Source: Betaproteobacteria bacterium (GTDB taxonomy: Bacteria > Pseudomonadota > Gammaproteobacteria > Burkholderiales > SG8-41). Taken from it: a stretch of 11,643 nucleotides of DNA. How positions within the stretch are numbered: position 1 is the first letter of the stretch; every line of letters begins with the position of its first letter. The DNA is taken from the NCBI GenBank assembly GCA_021414185.1, contig JAIOOZ010000441.1, positions 1 to 11,643 of the forward strand, written 5' to 3'. The position numbers and the translations under genes were made by a program. Positions 1 through 7,082 of this stretch are shown piece after piece. The notes beneath the pieces were generated by a model. The model was given only the letters and a program-made list of their open reading frames with translations, had not been told where the DNA came from and did not search any database.

Positions 1-2435
1 TCCTCGACCAGGTATTCATTGGTCACCGTGAATTCGCCCGACAGGTTCGATTTCACGTAGAGGTTCTGATACGTCGGCTCGATGCACTGCGAGAGCCCGG
101 TGATGTTGGCGATGGTCGCGGTCGGCGCGATCGCGATGCAGTTGGAGTTGCGCATGCCGACCTGCTTGATGCGCTTTCTCAGCGTTTCCCAGTCGAGCGT
201 TGCGGACATGTCGGTCTCGACGTAGCCGCCGCGTTCTTCGGCAAGCAGCTTCAGCGATTCATGCGGGAAGACCCCCTTGTCCCACAGCGAACCTTTGAAG
301 GTCGAATACGGCCCGCGCTCTTCGGCGAGATCGGCCGACGCCGCGTAGGCGGTATATGCGACGGATTCCATCGAACGGTCGGAGAACTCGACCGCCGCCT
401 GCGAGCCGTACGGAATGCGCAGCATGTGCAGGCAATCCTGGAAGCCCATGATGCCGATGCCGACCGGGCGGTGCTTGAAGTTCGAGTTGCGCGCCTTGTT
501 GACCGAGTAATAGTTCAGATCGATCACGTTGTCGAGCATGCGCATGGCCGTGCCGACCGTGCGTTTGAGTTTTTCGAGATCGAGCCTGCCGGTTGCAACG
601 TCAAGGTGCGCGGGCATGTTGACCGAGCCCAGGTTGCAGACCGCGATTTCGTCTTCGTTGGTGTTCAGCGTGATTTCCGTGCACAGGTTGGAACTGTGCA
701 CGATACCGACGTGGCTTTGCGGCGAGCGGATGTTGCAGGGATCCTTGAACGTGATCCACGGGTGCCCCGTCTCGAACAGCATCGTCAGCATCTTGCGCCA
801 CAGCTGGGCAGCAGGAATTTTCTTGAACAGTTTCAGCTCGCCTTTGGCGGCCTTCTCTTCGTAACCGAGATAGGCAATTTCGAACGCCTTGCCGAACATA
901 TCGTGCAGGTCGATCACGTCCGACGGCGAGAACAGCGTCCATTCGCCGTTTTCCATCACGCGCTTCATGAACAAATCCGGAATCCAGTTCGCGGTGTTCA
1001 TGTCGTGCGTGCGGCGGCGATCATCGCCGGTGTTCTTGCGCAGTTCGAGGAATTCCTCGATGTCCAAATGCCAGGTTTCCAGGTACGAGCACACCGCGCC
1101 CTTGCGTTTGCCGCCCTGGTTTACCGCCACGGCCGTGTCATTGACGACTTTCAGGAAGGGCACTACGCCTTGCGATTTGCCGTTGGTCCCCTTGATATGG
1201 GCGCCCAGCGCGCGCACCGGCGTCCAGTCGTTGCCGATGCCGCCCGCGTACTTCTGCAGCATCGCGTTTTCCTTGATCGCCTCGTAGATGCCGTCGAGGT
1301 CGTCCGCCACCGTCGTCAGGTAACAGCTTGCGAGCTGCGAGCGGCGCGTCGCGGAATTGAACAGCGTCGGCGTCGAGCTCATGAAGTCGAACGACGAGAG
1401 CACGTTGTAGAACTCGATCGCGCGCGCTTCGCGCTGCGCTTCCGGCTCATTCAGGGCGAGCCCCATCGCGACGCGCATGAAAAACGTCTGCGGCAGCTCG
1501 ATGCGCGTGCCCTGCACGTGCAGGAAGTAACGGTCGTACAGAATCTGCAGGCCGAGATAGCCGAACTTGAAATCGCGCTTCGGGTCGAGTGCTGCCCCCA
1601 GGCTTTTCAGGTCGTAGTTGCCGATGCGCTCATCGAGGAGCTCGGCGTCTATGCCTTTTTTGATGAGCAACGGAAACACTTCGGCGTAGCGCGTTTTCAT
1701 GTCCGCCTGCGTGAGCTCTTCGCCGACGGTCTCGAGGCGCAGCGTATGCAGCAGCAGGCGCGCGGTGACGTAGCTGTAGGCGGGGTCCTTCTCGATCATC
1801 GCGCGCGCCGACAGGATCAGCGATTTGCGCACTTCATCGACCGGCACGCCTTCGTAGAGGTCTTTCAGCGTGGCCTGCATGATCACGTTCGGGTCGACCG
1901 CGCGGCCGAGCCCCTCGCAGGATTCCTGCACGAGTGCGGCGACCTTGCCCAGATCGAGCGGGCGCGTCTTGCCTTTATCCGTCACGTTGATCGTCGGCTG
2001 CGCGGCGATCACCTCGGCCTGCGCTTCGCGCTGCTTGGCGCGCTCATGCGAACGCTGCTCGCGATACAGCACGTAAGAGCGCGCGACTTCGTGCTCGCCC
2101 GAACGCATAAGCGCCAGTTCGACCTGGTCCTGGATGTCTTCGATATGGAAGGTGCCGCCGCTCGGCTGCCGGCGCATCAACGCGCCGACCACCATCTCGG
2201 TCAGCTTGGCGACGACCTCGCGCACGCGCGCGGATGCGGCGCCCTGACCGCCGTTGACGGCGATATACGCCTTGGTCAAGGCGATCGAAATCTTCGACGG
2301 CTCGAAACCGACTACCGCGCCATTGCGGCGAATAATCTTATATTCGCTATAGCGGGATTGCATCGCATCGGAAGCGCTTTCTACGGCAAACTTCGCGACA
2401 GAATCAGGAATGGGGGTGTGGGTGGCTAACTGCAT
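1..2435 (-). CDS. nrdA: Class Ia ribonucleoside-diphosphate reductase, alpha subunit (3' end cut by window edge)
   Basis: The large catalytic subunit reduces ribonucleoside diphosphates to deoxyribonucleotides in the cytosol, working with the radical-generating NrdB. The reading frame is open from ATG at 2435 to the left edge: 811 residues are visible, and I infer that roughly 150 are missing. An AAGGAG ribosome site (2442-2447) six bases upstream fixes the start. Residues about 32-125 form an N-terminal ATP-cone (YKIIRRNG...FEPSKI). Residues about 149-235 look like a second, degenerate cone (INVTDKGKTRPLDLGKV) that lacks the usual Lys-Arg pair; long proteobacterial NrdA proteins often carry such a tandem. 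Active-site residues are present: SSNLCTEI with N583, C585 and E587, and the redox cysteine pair C371 (LASCYL) and C600 (AVCNLGSVN). The visible C-terminal part reads IAPTATIANITG and then CIEPTYQNLYVKSNLSGEF, typical of the long form. The last radical-transfer tyrosines and the C-terminal cysteines lie outside the window. The frame was checked as continuous at several points. Confidence 0.97.
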   Translation of the reverse strand, partial: MQLATHTPIPDSVAKFAVESASDAMQSRYSEYKIIRRNGAVVGFEPSKISIALTKAYIAVNGGQGAASARVREVVAKLTEMVVGALMRRQPSGGTFHIEDIQDQVELALMRSGEHEVARSYVLYREQRSHERAKQREAQAEVIAAQPTINVTDKGKTRPLDLGKVAALVQESCEGLGRAVDPNVIMQATLKDLYEGVPVDEVRKSLILSARAMIEKDPAYSYVTARLLLHTLRLETVGEELTQADMKTRYAEVFPLLIKKGIDAELLDERIGNYDLKSLGAALDPKRDFKFGYLGLQILYDRYFLHVQGTRIELPQTFFMRVAMGLALNEPEAQREARAIEFYNVLSSFDFMSSTPTLFNSATRRSQLASCYLTTVADDLDGIYEAIKENAMLQKYAGGIGNDWTPVRALGAHIKGTNGKSQGVVPFLKVVNDTAVAVNQGGKRKGAVCSYLETWHLDIEEFLELRKNTGDDRRRTHDMNTANWIPDLFMKRVMENGEWTLFSPSDVIDLHDMFGKAFEIAYLGYEEKAAKGELKLFKKIPAAQLWRKMLTMLFETGHPWITFKDPCNIRSPQSHVGIVHSSNLCTEITLNTNEDEIAVCNLGSVNMPAHLDVATGRLDLEKLKRTVGTAMRMLDNVIDLNYYSVNKARNSNFKHRPVGIGIMGFQDCLHMLRIPYGSQAAVEFSDRSMESVAYTAYAASADLAEERGPYSTFKGSLWDKGVFPHESLKLLAEERGGYVETDMSATLDWETLRKRIKQVGMRNSNCIAIAPTATIANITGLSQCIEPTYQNLYVKSNLSGEFTVTNEYLVE

Positions 2436-2513
2436 GGGTCTCTCCTTAACCGTTCATTTCTTTGTGTTTTTTTCTGCCGTGCGGCCTGCCGCCACACGCC
2501 AGCCCCTTAAAAA

Positions 2514-2529
2514 CCACTATATGTTGTGT
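2514..2529. promoter_or_regulatory. NrdR box 1 (proximal) upstream of nrdA
   Basis: The 16-mer CCACTATATGTTGTGT matches the NrdR consensus ACACWATATATWGTGT at 14 of 16 positions. It lies about 80 bases upstream of the nrdA start and overlaps a possible minus-strand -10 hexamer, TATAGT (2516-2521). NrdR is the ATP/dATP-sensing repressor of ribonucleotide reductase genes; binding here would block transcription when dATP is high. The assignment rests on consensus match, position and the second box. Confidence 0.8.
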
Positions 2530-2544
2530 TGGAATCGATACTTC

Positions 2545-2560
2545 GAACTAATTCTAGTGG
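2545..2560. promoter_or_regulatory. NrdR box 2 (distal) upstream of nrdA
   Basis: GAACTAATTCTAGTGG matches the NrdR consensus at 10 of 16 positions and keeps the palindromic half-sites ACTA...TAGT. It starts exactly 31 bp from box 1, the helically phased spacing of about three turns known for paired NrdR boxes. The sequence match alone is weak; the spacing is what makes it convincing. Confidence 0.68.
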
Positions 2561-2579
2561 CTAGATTTCTGGAGTGCAA
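2551..2579 (-). promoter_or_regulatory. Candidate sigma70 promoter for nrdA
   Basis: On the minus strand TTGCAC (2574-2579) is followed after 17 bp by TAGAAT (2551-2556), which matches the -10 consensus at 5 of 6 positions. The -35 matches only 3 of 6. The -10 lies inside NrdR box 2, so a bound repressor would cover it. A second possible -10, TATAGT at 2516-2521, lies inside box 1 but has no good -35. Which one is used cannot be told from sequence. Confidence 0.45.
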
Positions 2580-2895
2580 TAGCTTTTGAAAGTTTTTTTA
2601 CCGCCTCGGTTTTACTTGCGAAACAGCGCGGATTTACTTGTTGCAACAGGGAAAAATCTGATTAAAAAATGAGCAGAAAAAGACCGGAAACGGCGTCAAA
2701 TCGGGCTTTGCCGGACATTGCGTTGCAGCGCAAAAAAATACCTAAGGGACCGCACAATTTGTGGCCCAAATCAGGTTTGGGGCCGTCGAGGTAAGCCCCC
2801 ACTTGCCGGAAAATGCGGCCGACCGGCCGCCGCCCGGTGCAACAACCGCGCACCGGCAAGCGCTTTTGAATCCGCCTTGCGGGAAGTAGTGCTTT
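2580..2895. other. Intergenic region between ampD and the nrdA promoter, no gene seen
   Basis: I see no supported gene in this stretch; the short open frames lack ribosome sites and family resemblance. The half next to nrdA is AT-rich with several T runs on the minus strand, unlike the surrounding GC-rich DNA. Two inverted repeats are visible. CCGGTGC (2834-2840) pairs with GCACCGG (2850-2856) over a 9-base loop, about 40 bases past the ampD stop. GGCCCAAA (2763-2770) pairs with TTTGGGGCC (2776-2784) with one bulged base. Neither is followed by a T tract. A weak 4-bp hairpin followed by TTTTT on the minus strand near 2677-2694 could end ampD transcription. Confidence 0.5.
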
Positions 2896-3438
2896 TTACG
2901 CCTGCCGCAGCAGGCCCCGATACCGCGGCCAATCGAAACACGGGCCGGGATCGGTCTTGCGCGCGGGCGCAATGTCGGAATGACCGACGATGTCTGCCAG
3001 CGCATACGCGGCCTGCAGCGCATCCGTGAGATGCGCCAGGCGCTCGTACTGGATATCGGCGAACGGCGTGTCGTCGGCGCCTTCGAGTTCGACGCCTATG
3101 GAGTAATCGTTGCAGCGGTTGCGTCCGCGCCAGCTCGACTCGCCGGCGTGCCACGCGCGTTTGCCGCAAGGCACGAACTGGATCAGTTCACCGTCGCGCC
3201 GAACGAGGAAATGCGCCGACACCCTGAGTTGCGCGATCTCGCGGTAATACGGGTGTGCCGCGCCGTCGAGTTTATTGATGAAGAGATCGACAATGCCCGG
3301 CCCGCCGAATTCGCCCGGCGGCAGGCTGATGTTGTGTATAACCAGCAGGTCGACCGCGGTGCCGGCCGGCCGCTCGTCGCAATTGGGTGACGGAATGTAG
3401 CGCGCGCCCTGCAGCAATCCGGCGGAATCGATTTGCAT
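2896..3438 (-). CDS. ampD: 1,6-anhydro-N-acetylmuramyl-L-alanine amidase AmpD
   Basis: This cytosolic zinc amidase removes the peptide from 1,6-anhydro-muropeptides during peptidoglycan recycling; loss of AmpD raises inducer muropeptides and, where AmpR and AmpC exist, beta-lactamase. The 180-residue length is normal for the family. Zinc ligands are visible as H35 (LLVIHNIS), H153 (VGHSDIAP) and D163 (KTDPGPCFDW). The catalytic pair is E117 (SIGVELEG) and K161. The conserved segments SAHFLVRRDG and RAWHAGESSW are also present. There is no signal peptide, as expected for AmpD rather than periplasmic AmiD. The ATG at 3438 has a GGAAG ribosome site five bases upstream. It follows pilR by about 110 bp, separated by a repeat-built hairpin, so co-transcription may be partial. 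Confidence 0.96.
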   Translation of the reverse strand: MQIDSAGLLQGARYIPSPNCDERPAGTAVDLLVIHNISLPPGEFGGPGIVDLFINKLDGAAHPYYREIAQLRVSAHFLVRRDGELIQFVPCGKRAWHAGESSWRGRNRCNDYSIGVELEGADDTPFADIQYERLAHLTDALQAAYALADIVGHSDIAPARKTDPGPCFDWPRYRGLLRQA

Positions 3439-3457
3439 CTACGCTTCCGCGCCGCGC

Positions 3458-3551
3458 GTGAGGCGTGAGGCGTCAGGCGTGAGGAGCAAAAAGCACGCAG
3501 GCAGTACGTCCTCGCTACTCACTCCTCACTCCTCACTCCTCACTCCTCACT
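3458..3551. repeat. Opposed 7-bp tandem repeat arrays forming a large inverted repeat
   Basis: The left array (3458-3485) has four 7-bp units: GTGAGGC, GTGAGGC, GTCAGGC and GTGAGGA. The right array (3521-3548) has four perfect ACTCCTC units, with partial copies on both sides. The two arrays have the same period and are reverse complements (GTGAGGA against TCCTCAC), separated by about 35 bases. They could pair in several registers as a long stem. The right array runs into the pilR stop codon (TAG at 3552-3550). This may act as a terminator, an RNA stability element or a recombination-prone spot; function is not shown. Confidence 0.85.
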
Positions 3552-4902
3552 AATTAATGCCCAGCCGCTCCATGCGGTAGCGCAGCGCGCGAAATGTGAT
3601 GCCCAGCAATTTGGCAGCCGCCGTGCGGTTGTAGCGCGTCTGGTCGAGGGCTTTGAGGATGGCCTCCTTCTCGACGCTGTCGAGATGCTCCTGCAGCGGC
3701 AGGCCGGTGCGATCGACGGGCGCGGATTCGCCGGTCGCGGGCGACGTGAGCTGCAAATCGTCCGCCTCGATCTCATCCCCCGCGCAAAGCGCCATCGCGC
3801 GCTCGAGAATATTTTCCAGCTCGCGCACGTTGCCCGGGAACTGATAGGCGCGCAGCGCGGCGACCGCAGCGGGCCCCAGCGCCGGCACCTTGCCGTGTTC
3901 GCCCACGCTTTTGCGCAATATCTCGCATGCGAGCACCGCGATGTCATCGCGCATTTCGCGCAGCGCCGGCATGCGCAGTTCGATCACGTTCAGCCGGTAG
4001 TACAGGTCCTGGCGGAACTTGCCGTCCTTCACCGCGTCGGCCAGATGATGGTGGGTGGCGCTGATGATGCGCACGTCGACGTTTTCCTCGCCGGTGGAGC
4101 CGACCTTGCGCACTTTTTTCTCCTGGATCGCGCGCAGCAATTTCACCTGCATCTGGATCGGCAGATCGGCAACTTCGTCGAGAAACAGCGTGCCGCCGTT
4201 GGCGGCCTGGAAAAAACCTTCGCGGTCCTGGTCGGCGCCGGTAAAAGCGCCTTTCTTGTAACCGAAGAACTCGCTTTCCATCAGGTTCTCCGGAATCGCG
4301 CCGCAGTTGACCGGCACGAACGGCGCATCGCGGCGCGGGCCTTTCAGATGCATCAGGCGCGCCGCCAGTTCCTTGCCGCAGCCCGACTCGCCGCTGATGT
4401 GGACGGGGGCCTGGCTGCGCGCCAGCTTGTCTATCATCTGGCGCGTTTGCTGCATGAGCGCCGAGTCGCCGAGCAGCACCGGGAATGTTCCCGCGTCGGC
4501 GTCTTTTTCGCCGCTCTTTTTTGGCTGGTTTGCGCGCGGCAGTTTCAGGGCCGAACGCACGAGCGCACGCAATTGGTTGAGCGAAACCGGCTTCGCCAGG
4601 TAATCGAAGGCGCCCGCCTTCAGCGCGGCAACCGCATTTTCGGCGCTGCCATGCGCGGTGATCACGGCCACCGGCGTGCTCGCATAGTTGAGACTGACGT
4701 GCTCCAGCAGCTGCAGTCCGTCGCCGTCCGGCAGGCGCATGTCGGTCAGGCACAGATCGTAGCCGTGCTTTTGCATCAGTTGCGTGGCCTCGAACTCGCC
4801 CGCCGCGCAATCGGTATCCAGCCCCATGCGCTGCAGCGTGAGGCTCAGCAGCTCGCGGATATCGGCTTCGTCGTCAACGATCAAAACCCGGCTCTTGTTC
4901 AT
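3550..4902 (-). CDS. pilR: Sigma54-dependent response regulator PilR
   Basis: An NtrC-family activator of 450 residues that, in type IV pilus systems, is phosphorylated by PilS and turns on pilA through sigma54 RNA polymerase. The receiver domain (about 1-120) has D10, D11, the phospho-acceptor D54 (LCLTDMRLPDGDG), T82 and K104. The AAA+ domain (about 143-375) shows Walker A GESGCGKE (171-178), the sigma54-contact loop GAFTGA (218-223) and Walker B GTLFLDE (237-243). A Fis-type helix-turn-helix ends the protein (about 403-450, NRTAAAKLLGITFRALRYRM). The start is the ATG at 4902, whose A is the last base of the pilS stop (TAATG), implying translational coupling; the frame is open 30 codons further upstream, but that stretch lies within pilS. 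PilR is favoured over other NtrC-like regulators by its kinase partner and neighbours. Confidence 0.92.
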   Translation of the reverse strand: MNKSRVLIVDDEADIRELLSLTLQRMGLDTDCAAGEFEATQLMQKHGYDLCLTDMRLPDGDGLQLLEHVSLNYASTPVAVITAHGSAENAVAALKAGAFDYLAKPVSLNQLRALVRSALKLPRANQPKKSGEKDADAGTFPVLLGDSALMQQTRQMIDKLARSQAPVHISGESGCGKELAARLMHLKGPRRDAPFVPVNCGAIPENLMESEFFGYKKGAFTGADQDREGFFQAANGGTLFLDEVADLPIQMQVKLLRAIQEKKVRKVGSTGEENVDVRIISATHHHLADAVKDGKFRQDLYYRLNVIELRMPALREMRDDIAVLACEILRKSVGEHGKVPALGPAAVAALRAYQFPGNVRELENILERAMALCAGDEIEADDLQLTSPATGESAPVDRTGLPLQEHLDSVEKEAILKALDQTRYNRTAAAKLLGITFRALRYRMERLGIN

Positions 4903-6542
4903 TAGCGCCTCGCGACTCCCTGACACAGCACGGTGAACTGCGCGCCCGCAGGGGTTTCGATGAATTCCAGCTTCGCGTCGTTGGCCTCGCACACTTCACG
5001 CGCGATGTAGAGACCCAGCCCCGTGCCGCTGCCCACGGTGGTAAAGAACGGCTCGAACAACTGGTTGCGCAGCGCCGGCGGCACGCCGGGGCCGTCATCC
5101 ACCACGTCCAATTTTACAACACCGCCGCTGCCGATGACGTCCACCGCGATGCGGATGCTGGCCTCCAGGCGCCGGCAATGGCGCAGCGCGTTGCGGCACA
5201 GGTTCCACATCACCTGGTTGAGGTGACTGTGGTCGAACGAAACTTCAGGGTCGGCCGCGAGTTCGAGAACGATCAATGACTGCGGGACTTTTTCGATCTG
5301 GCAGAACTGCTCGGCAAAAGTTTTCAGGTAGTCGCCGACCTTGAAGACCTCGCGATGCGCGCGCTCGCCGCGGTTTAACTTCAGCACATCGTTGACCATG
5401 CGGTCGAGCCGCTTGGCATTTTCGTGAATGATCGTCAGCAGCCGCGCGACCGTCTCGTTTAACGCCGGCTCTTCCTGCAGGAGTTCGGTGGCGTGGCTGA
5501 TCGCGGACAGCGGGTTCCTGATTTCGTGGGCGATATTGGCCGTGAGCCGGCCCAGCGCGGCGAGCTTCATCTGCCGCGCCTGTACCTGCACCCGAGTCAG
5601 GTCCTCGAGAAATATCACTGCGCCTACATTGCGGCTGCGGCCGACCGGCACGAAACGCGCGCTGATCTTGTTGTTCTGCACCACCGTGCTCATCGGGTTG
5701 AAACCGGCGACCGGGTTCTTGCGCCACTCCTCCAGCCGGTGTGCCAGCGCCGGCGCGTAGTTCTTCAGATACTGTTCGCGCCGCTGCTCGCGTAAAGTGC
5801 CGAGCATTTCCTCGGCGCGCGCATTGTGCTGGCGGATCAAGCCGTGCTCGTCGACCACCAGCACGCCGTCCTGCATGTCCTGTATCACCAGCTCGCTGAC
5901 TTCCGACATGCTGGCAAGATCGATTTCACGTTGTGCTACGAGCTGCTCCGTGGCGACCAGGTATTTCGCCAGCGTGTGCGCCACCCATGCCGTGGTGAAG
6001 TAGCCGATGCTGAGCAATCCAGCCTGTACATATTGCGTCGTCTGCCCATAGTAGAAAAGGACCTGCGTCGTATGTTCGATCAGCACCGCGATACTCGCCA
6101 GCGCGGCGTAAAACAGCGTGAGGCGGCCGCGGCTGATGAGCCCGGCTGCGGCCAGGCCCGACAGCAGCAGCAGGCCTAGTCCGCTTGAGATGCCGCCGCT
6201 CGCGAACATCAGCACGACGATGAAAACTATGTCCGCGCCGACCTGCACACCGAGCTGCAGATGAAAGTGCCGGCGCGATGCAATCGCCAGGAAACAGAGC
6301 ATGCTGAACATCACATAGGCGCCGGAGATGTAGACGAACAACTCGAATTCCGTCGAGCCGAACGTGATCTGGCGGCCGAAAATCGCCGTGATAGACAACA
6401 GCAGCAACGCCACTATAAAGCGGTAGCCGTTGAAGAAATACAGCGAACGCCAATAGGAATCCGACGCGTCCCGCGACAGGCGCGGATCGCTCGCGGCGGT
6501 AGGCTGCGTATCGGGCCGCAGCGCGGCGGAAATGATCGACAT
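4902..6542 (-). CDS. pilS: Membrane sensor histidine kinase PilS
   Basis: Inner-membrane histidine kinase partner of PilR in type IV pilus regulation. About six hydrophobic segments lie between residues 40 and 190, with very short loops and no periplasmic domain, as in known PilS proteins. A PAS-like region follows (about 205-300, VVDEHGLIRQHNARAEEMLG). The HisKA domain carries the phospho-acceptor H339 in IAHEIRNPLSA. The ATPase domain has an N box (about 445-452, WNLCRNAL), DDGPGVP and GSGTGLGLYIA (about 503-513). I chose the ATG at 6542, giving 546 residues. A TTG two codons upstream (6548) is also possible, and neither has a clear ribosome site. The gene begins 16 bases after the upstream small gene and overlaps pilR by one base. 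Confidence 0.92.
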   Translation of the reverse strand: MSIISAALRPDTQPTAASDPRLSRDASDSYWRSLYFFNGYRFIVALLLLSITAIFGRQITFGSTEFELFVYISGAYVMFSMLCFLAIASRRHFHLQLGVQVGADIVFIVVLMFASGGISSGLGLLLLSGLAAAGLISRGRLTLFYAALASIAVLIEHTTQVLFYYGQTTQYVQAGLLSIGYFTTAWVAHTLAKYLVATEQLVAQREIDLASMSEVSELVIQDMQDGVLVVDEHGLIRQHNARAEEMLGTLREQRREQYLKNYAPALAHRLEEWRKNPVAGFNPMSTVVQNNKISARFVPVGRSRNVGAVIFLEDLTRVQVQARQMKLAALGRLTANIAHEIRNPLSAISHATELLQEEPALNETVARLLTIIHENAKRLDRMVNDVLKLNRGERAHREVFKVGDYLKTFAEQFCQIEKVPQSLIVLELAADPEVSFDHSHLNQVMWNLCRNALRHCRRLEASIRIAVDVIGSGGVVKLDVVDDGPGVPPALRNQLFEPFFTTVGSGTGLGLYIAREVCEANDAKLEFIETPAGAQFTVLCQGVARR

Positions 6543-6558
6543 GGACAATATACGTAAC

Positions 6559-6777
6559 TTAGCGGTGCAGGCGCAGATGCTCGTCGCTGCAGAAAAATTT
6601 CTCGTCTTTCATGTGGCTCTCGCTGCGCGGCAGATGCACGCCGCAATGAGTGCAGCGCACCATGTCCTCGGACGCCGCCGCGTTCCGCGGCGCACCGGGC
6701 GGCCGCGACTTGCGGTAGCTTTTGAGCACCGCCCACACGACCACAATCGCCAGCACCAGGAACAGCAGTTTACCCAA
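6559..6777 (-). CDS. PP0621 family small membrane protein with Cys zinc-type motif
   Basis: A 72-residue protein with one N-terminal membrane helix (LLFLVLAIVVVWAVL, about 4-18), a short basic linker (KSYRKSRPPG) and a C-terminal motif CTHCGVHLP...FFCSDEH that looks like a small metal-binding knuckle. This matches the PP0621 family, found next to pilS in many beta- and gammaproteobacteria; its function is unknown. The start is TTG at 6777. A GGAG site (6785-6788) lies seven bases upstream, and an in-frame stop (6798-6796) comes before any ATG, so no ATG start is possible. It is probably the first gene of the pilS-pilR operon. A role linked to pilus regulation is inference from location only. 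Confidence 0.86.
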   Translation of the reverse strand: MGKLLFLVLAIVVVWAVLKSYRKSRPPGAPRNAAASEDMVRCTHCGVHLPRSESHMKDEKFFCSDEHLRLHR

Positions 6778-6899
6778 GGCCGGACTCCGCCCGCTTTAAA
6801 GGTCGTAAGTGTGCATCACGCGCCGTGCGCCGTCGAGGCAACGCGTCACAAATGCCGCGCTCATTGCAGAACCGCAGTGCGCGGAGGAACAAGAACAGG

Positions 6900-6931
6900 C
6901 TGCCGGCGTGGCAGGGATACCGCGCCGGCAG
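6900..6931 (-). terminator. Possible terminator hairpin downstream of tRNA-Pro
   Basis: A perfect 9-bp inverted repeat, CTGCCGGCG (6900-6908) and CGCCGGCAG (6923-6931), with a 14-base loop. On the minus strand it lies about 30 bases past the tRNA 3' end and is followed by a mixed T-rich stretch (TGTTCTTGTT). The long loop and broken T tract make termination only possible; it may instead protect the tRNA precursor 3' end. Confidence 0.4.
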
Positions 6932-6962
6932 TATGCTGTTGGATGGCCGTGATCGACCGGAT

Positions 6963-7039
<77 letters not shown>

Positions 7040-7061
7040 ATTTGCTGCGCTCCAACGACAA

Positions 7062-7081
7062 GGGGCACGTAAGCGTGCCCC
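7062..7081 (-). terminator. Stem-loop directly after the ispB stop codon
   Basis: GGGGCACG (7062-7069) and CGTGCCCC (7074-7081) form a perfect 8-bp GC-rich stem with a 4-base loop, one base past the ispB TAA. On the minus strand it is followed by TTGTCGTT, an imperfect T tract. It is a plausible terminator for ispB. However, it also lies between the candidate tRNA promoter and the tRNA, so it may be part of the tRNA precursor leader. Confidence 0.5.
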
Positions 7082-7082
7082 G

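Noticed and set aside
261..2429. A 722-codon open frame on the plus strand
   Set aside because: It lies antisense to nrdA, whose active-site motifs and ribosome site are clear. Long antisense frames are expected in GC-rich coding DNA, and its composition (rich in Arg, His, Val) is typical of a shadow frame.
2718..3029. Short plus-strand gene in the ampD-nrdA gap
   Set aside because: Half of it is antisense to ampD, it has no ribosome site, and its protein is low in recognisable structure.
3458..3551. CRISPR array
   Set aside because: The units are 7 bp and directly adjacent without spacers, and the two arrays face opposite directions; this is a tandem-repeat hairpin, not a CRISPR.
3685..4905. 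A 406-codon open frame on the plus strand opposite pilR
   Set aside because: It is fully antisense to a well-supported NtrC-family gene and has no recognisable motif.
4903..4992. A 30-residue N-terminal extension of PilR
   Set aside because: The extension lies in the pilS coding region; the ATG at 4902 begins a standard receiver domain and overlaps the pilS stop, the usual arrangement.
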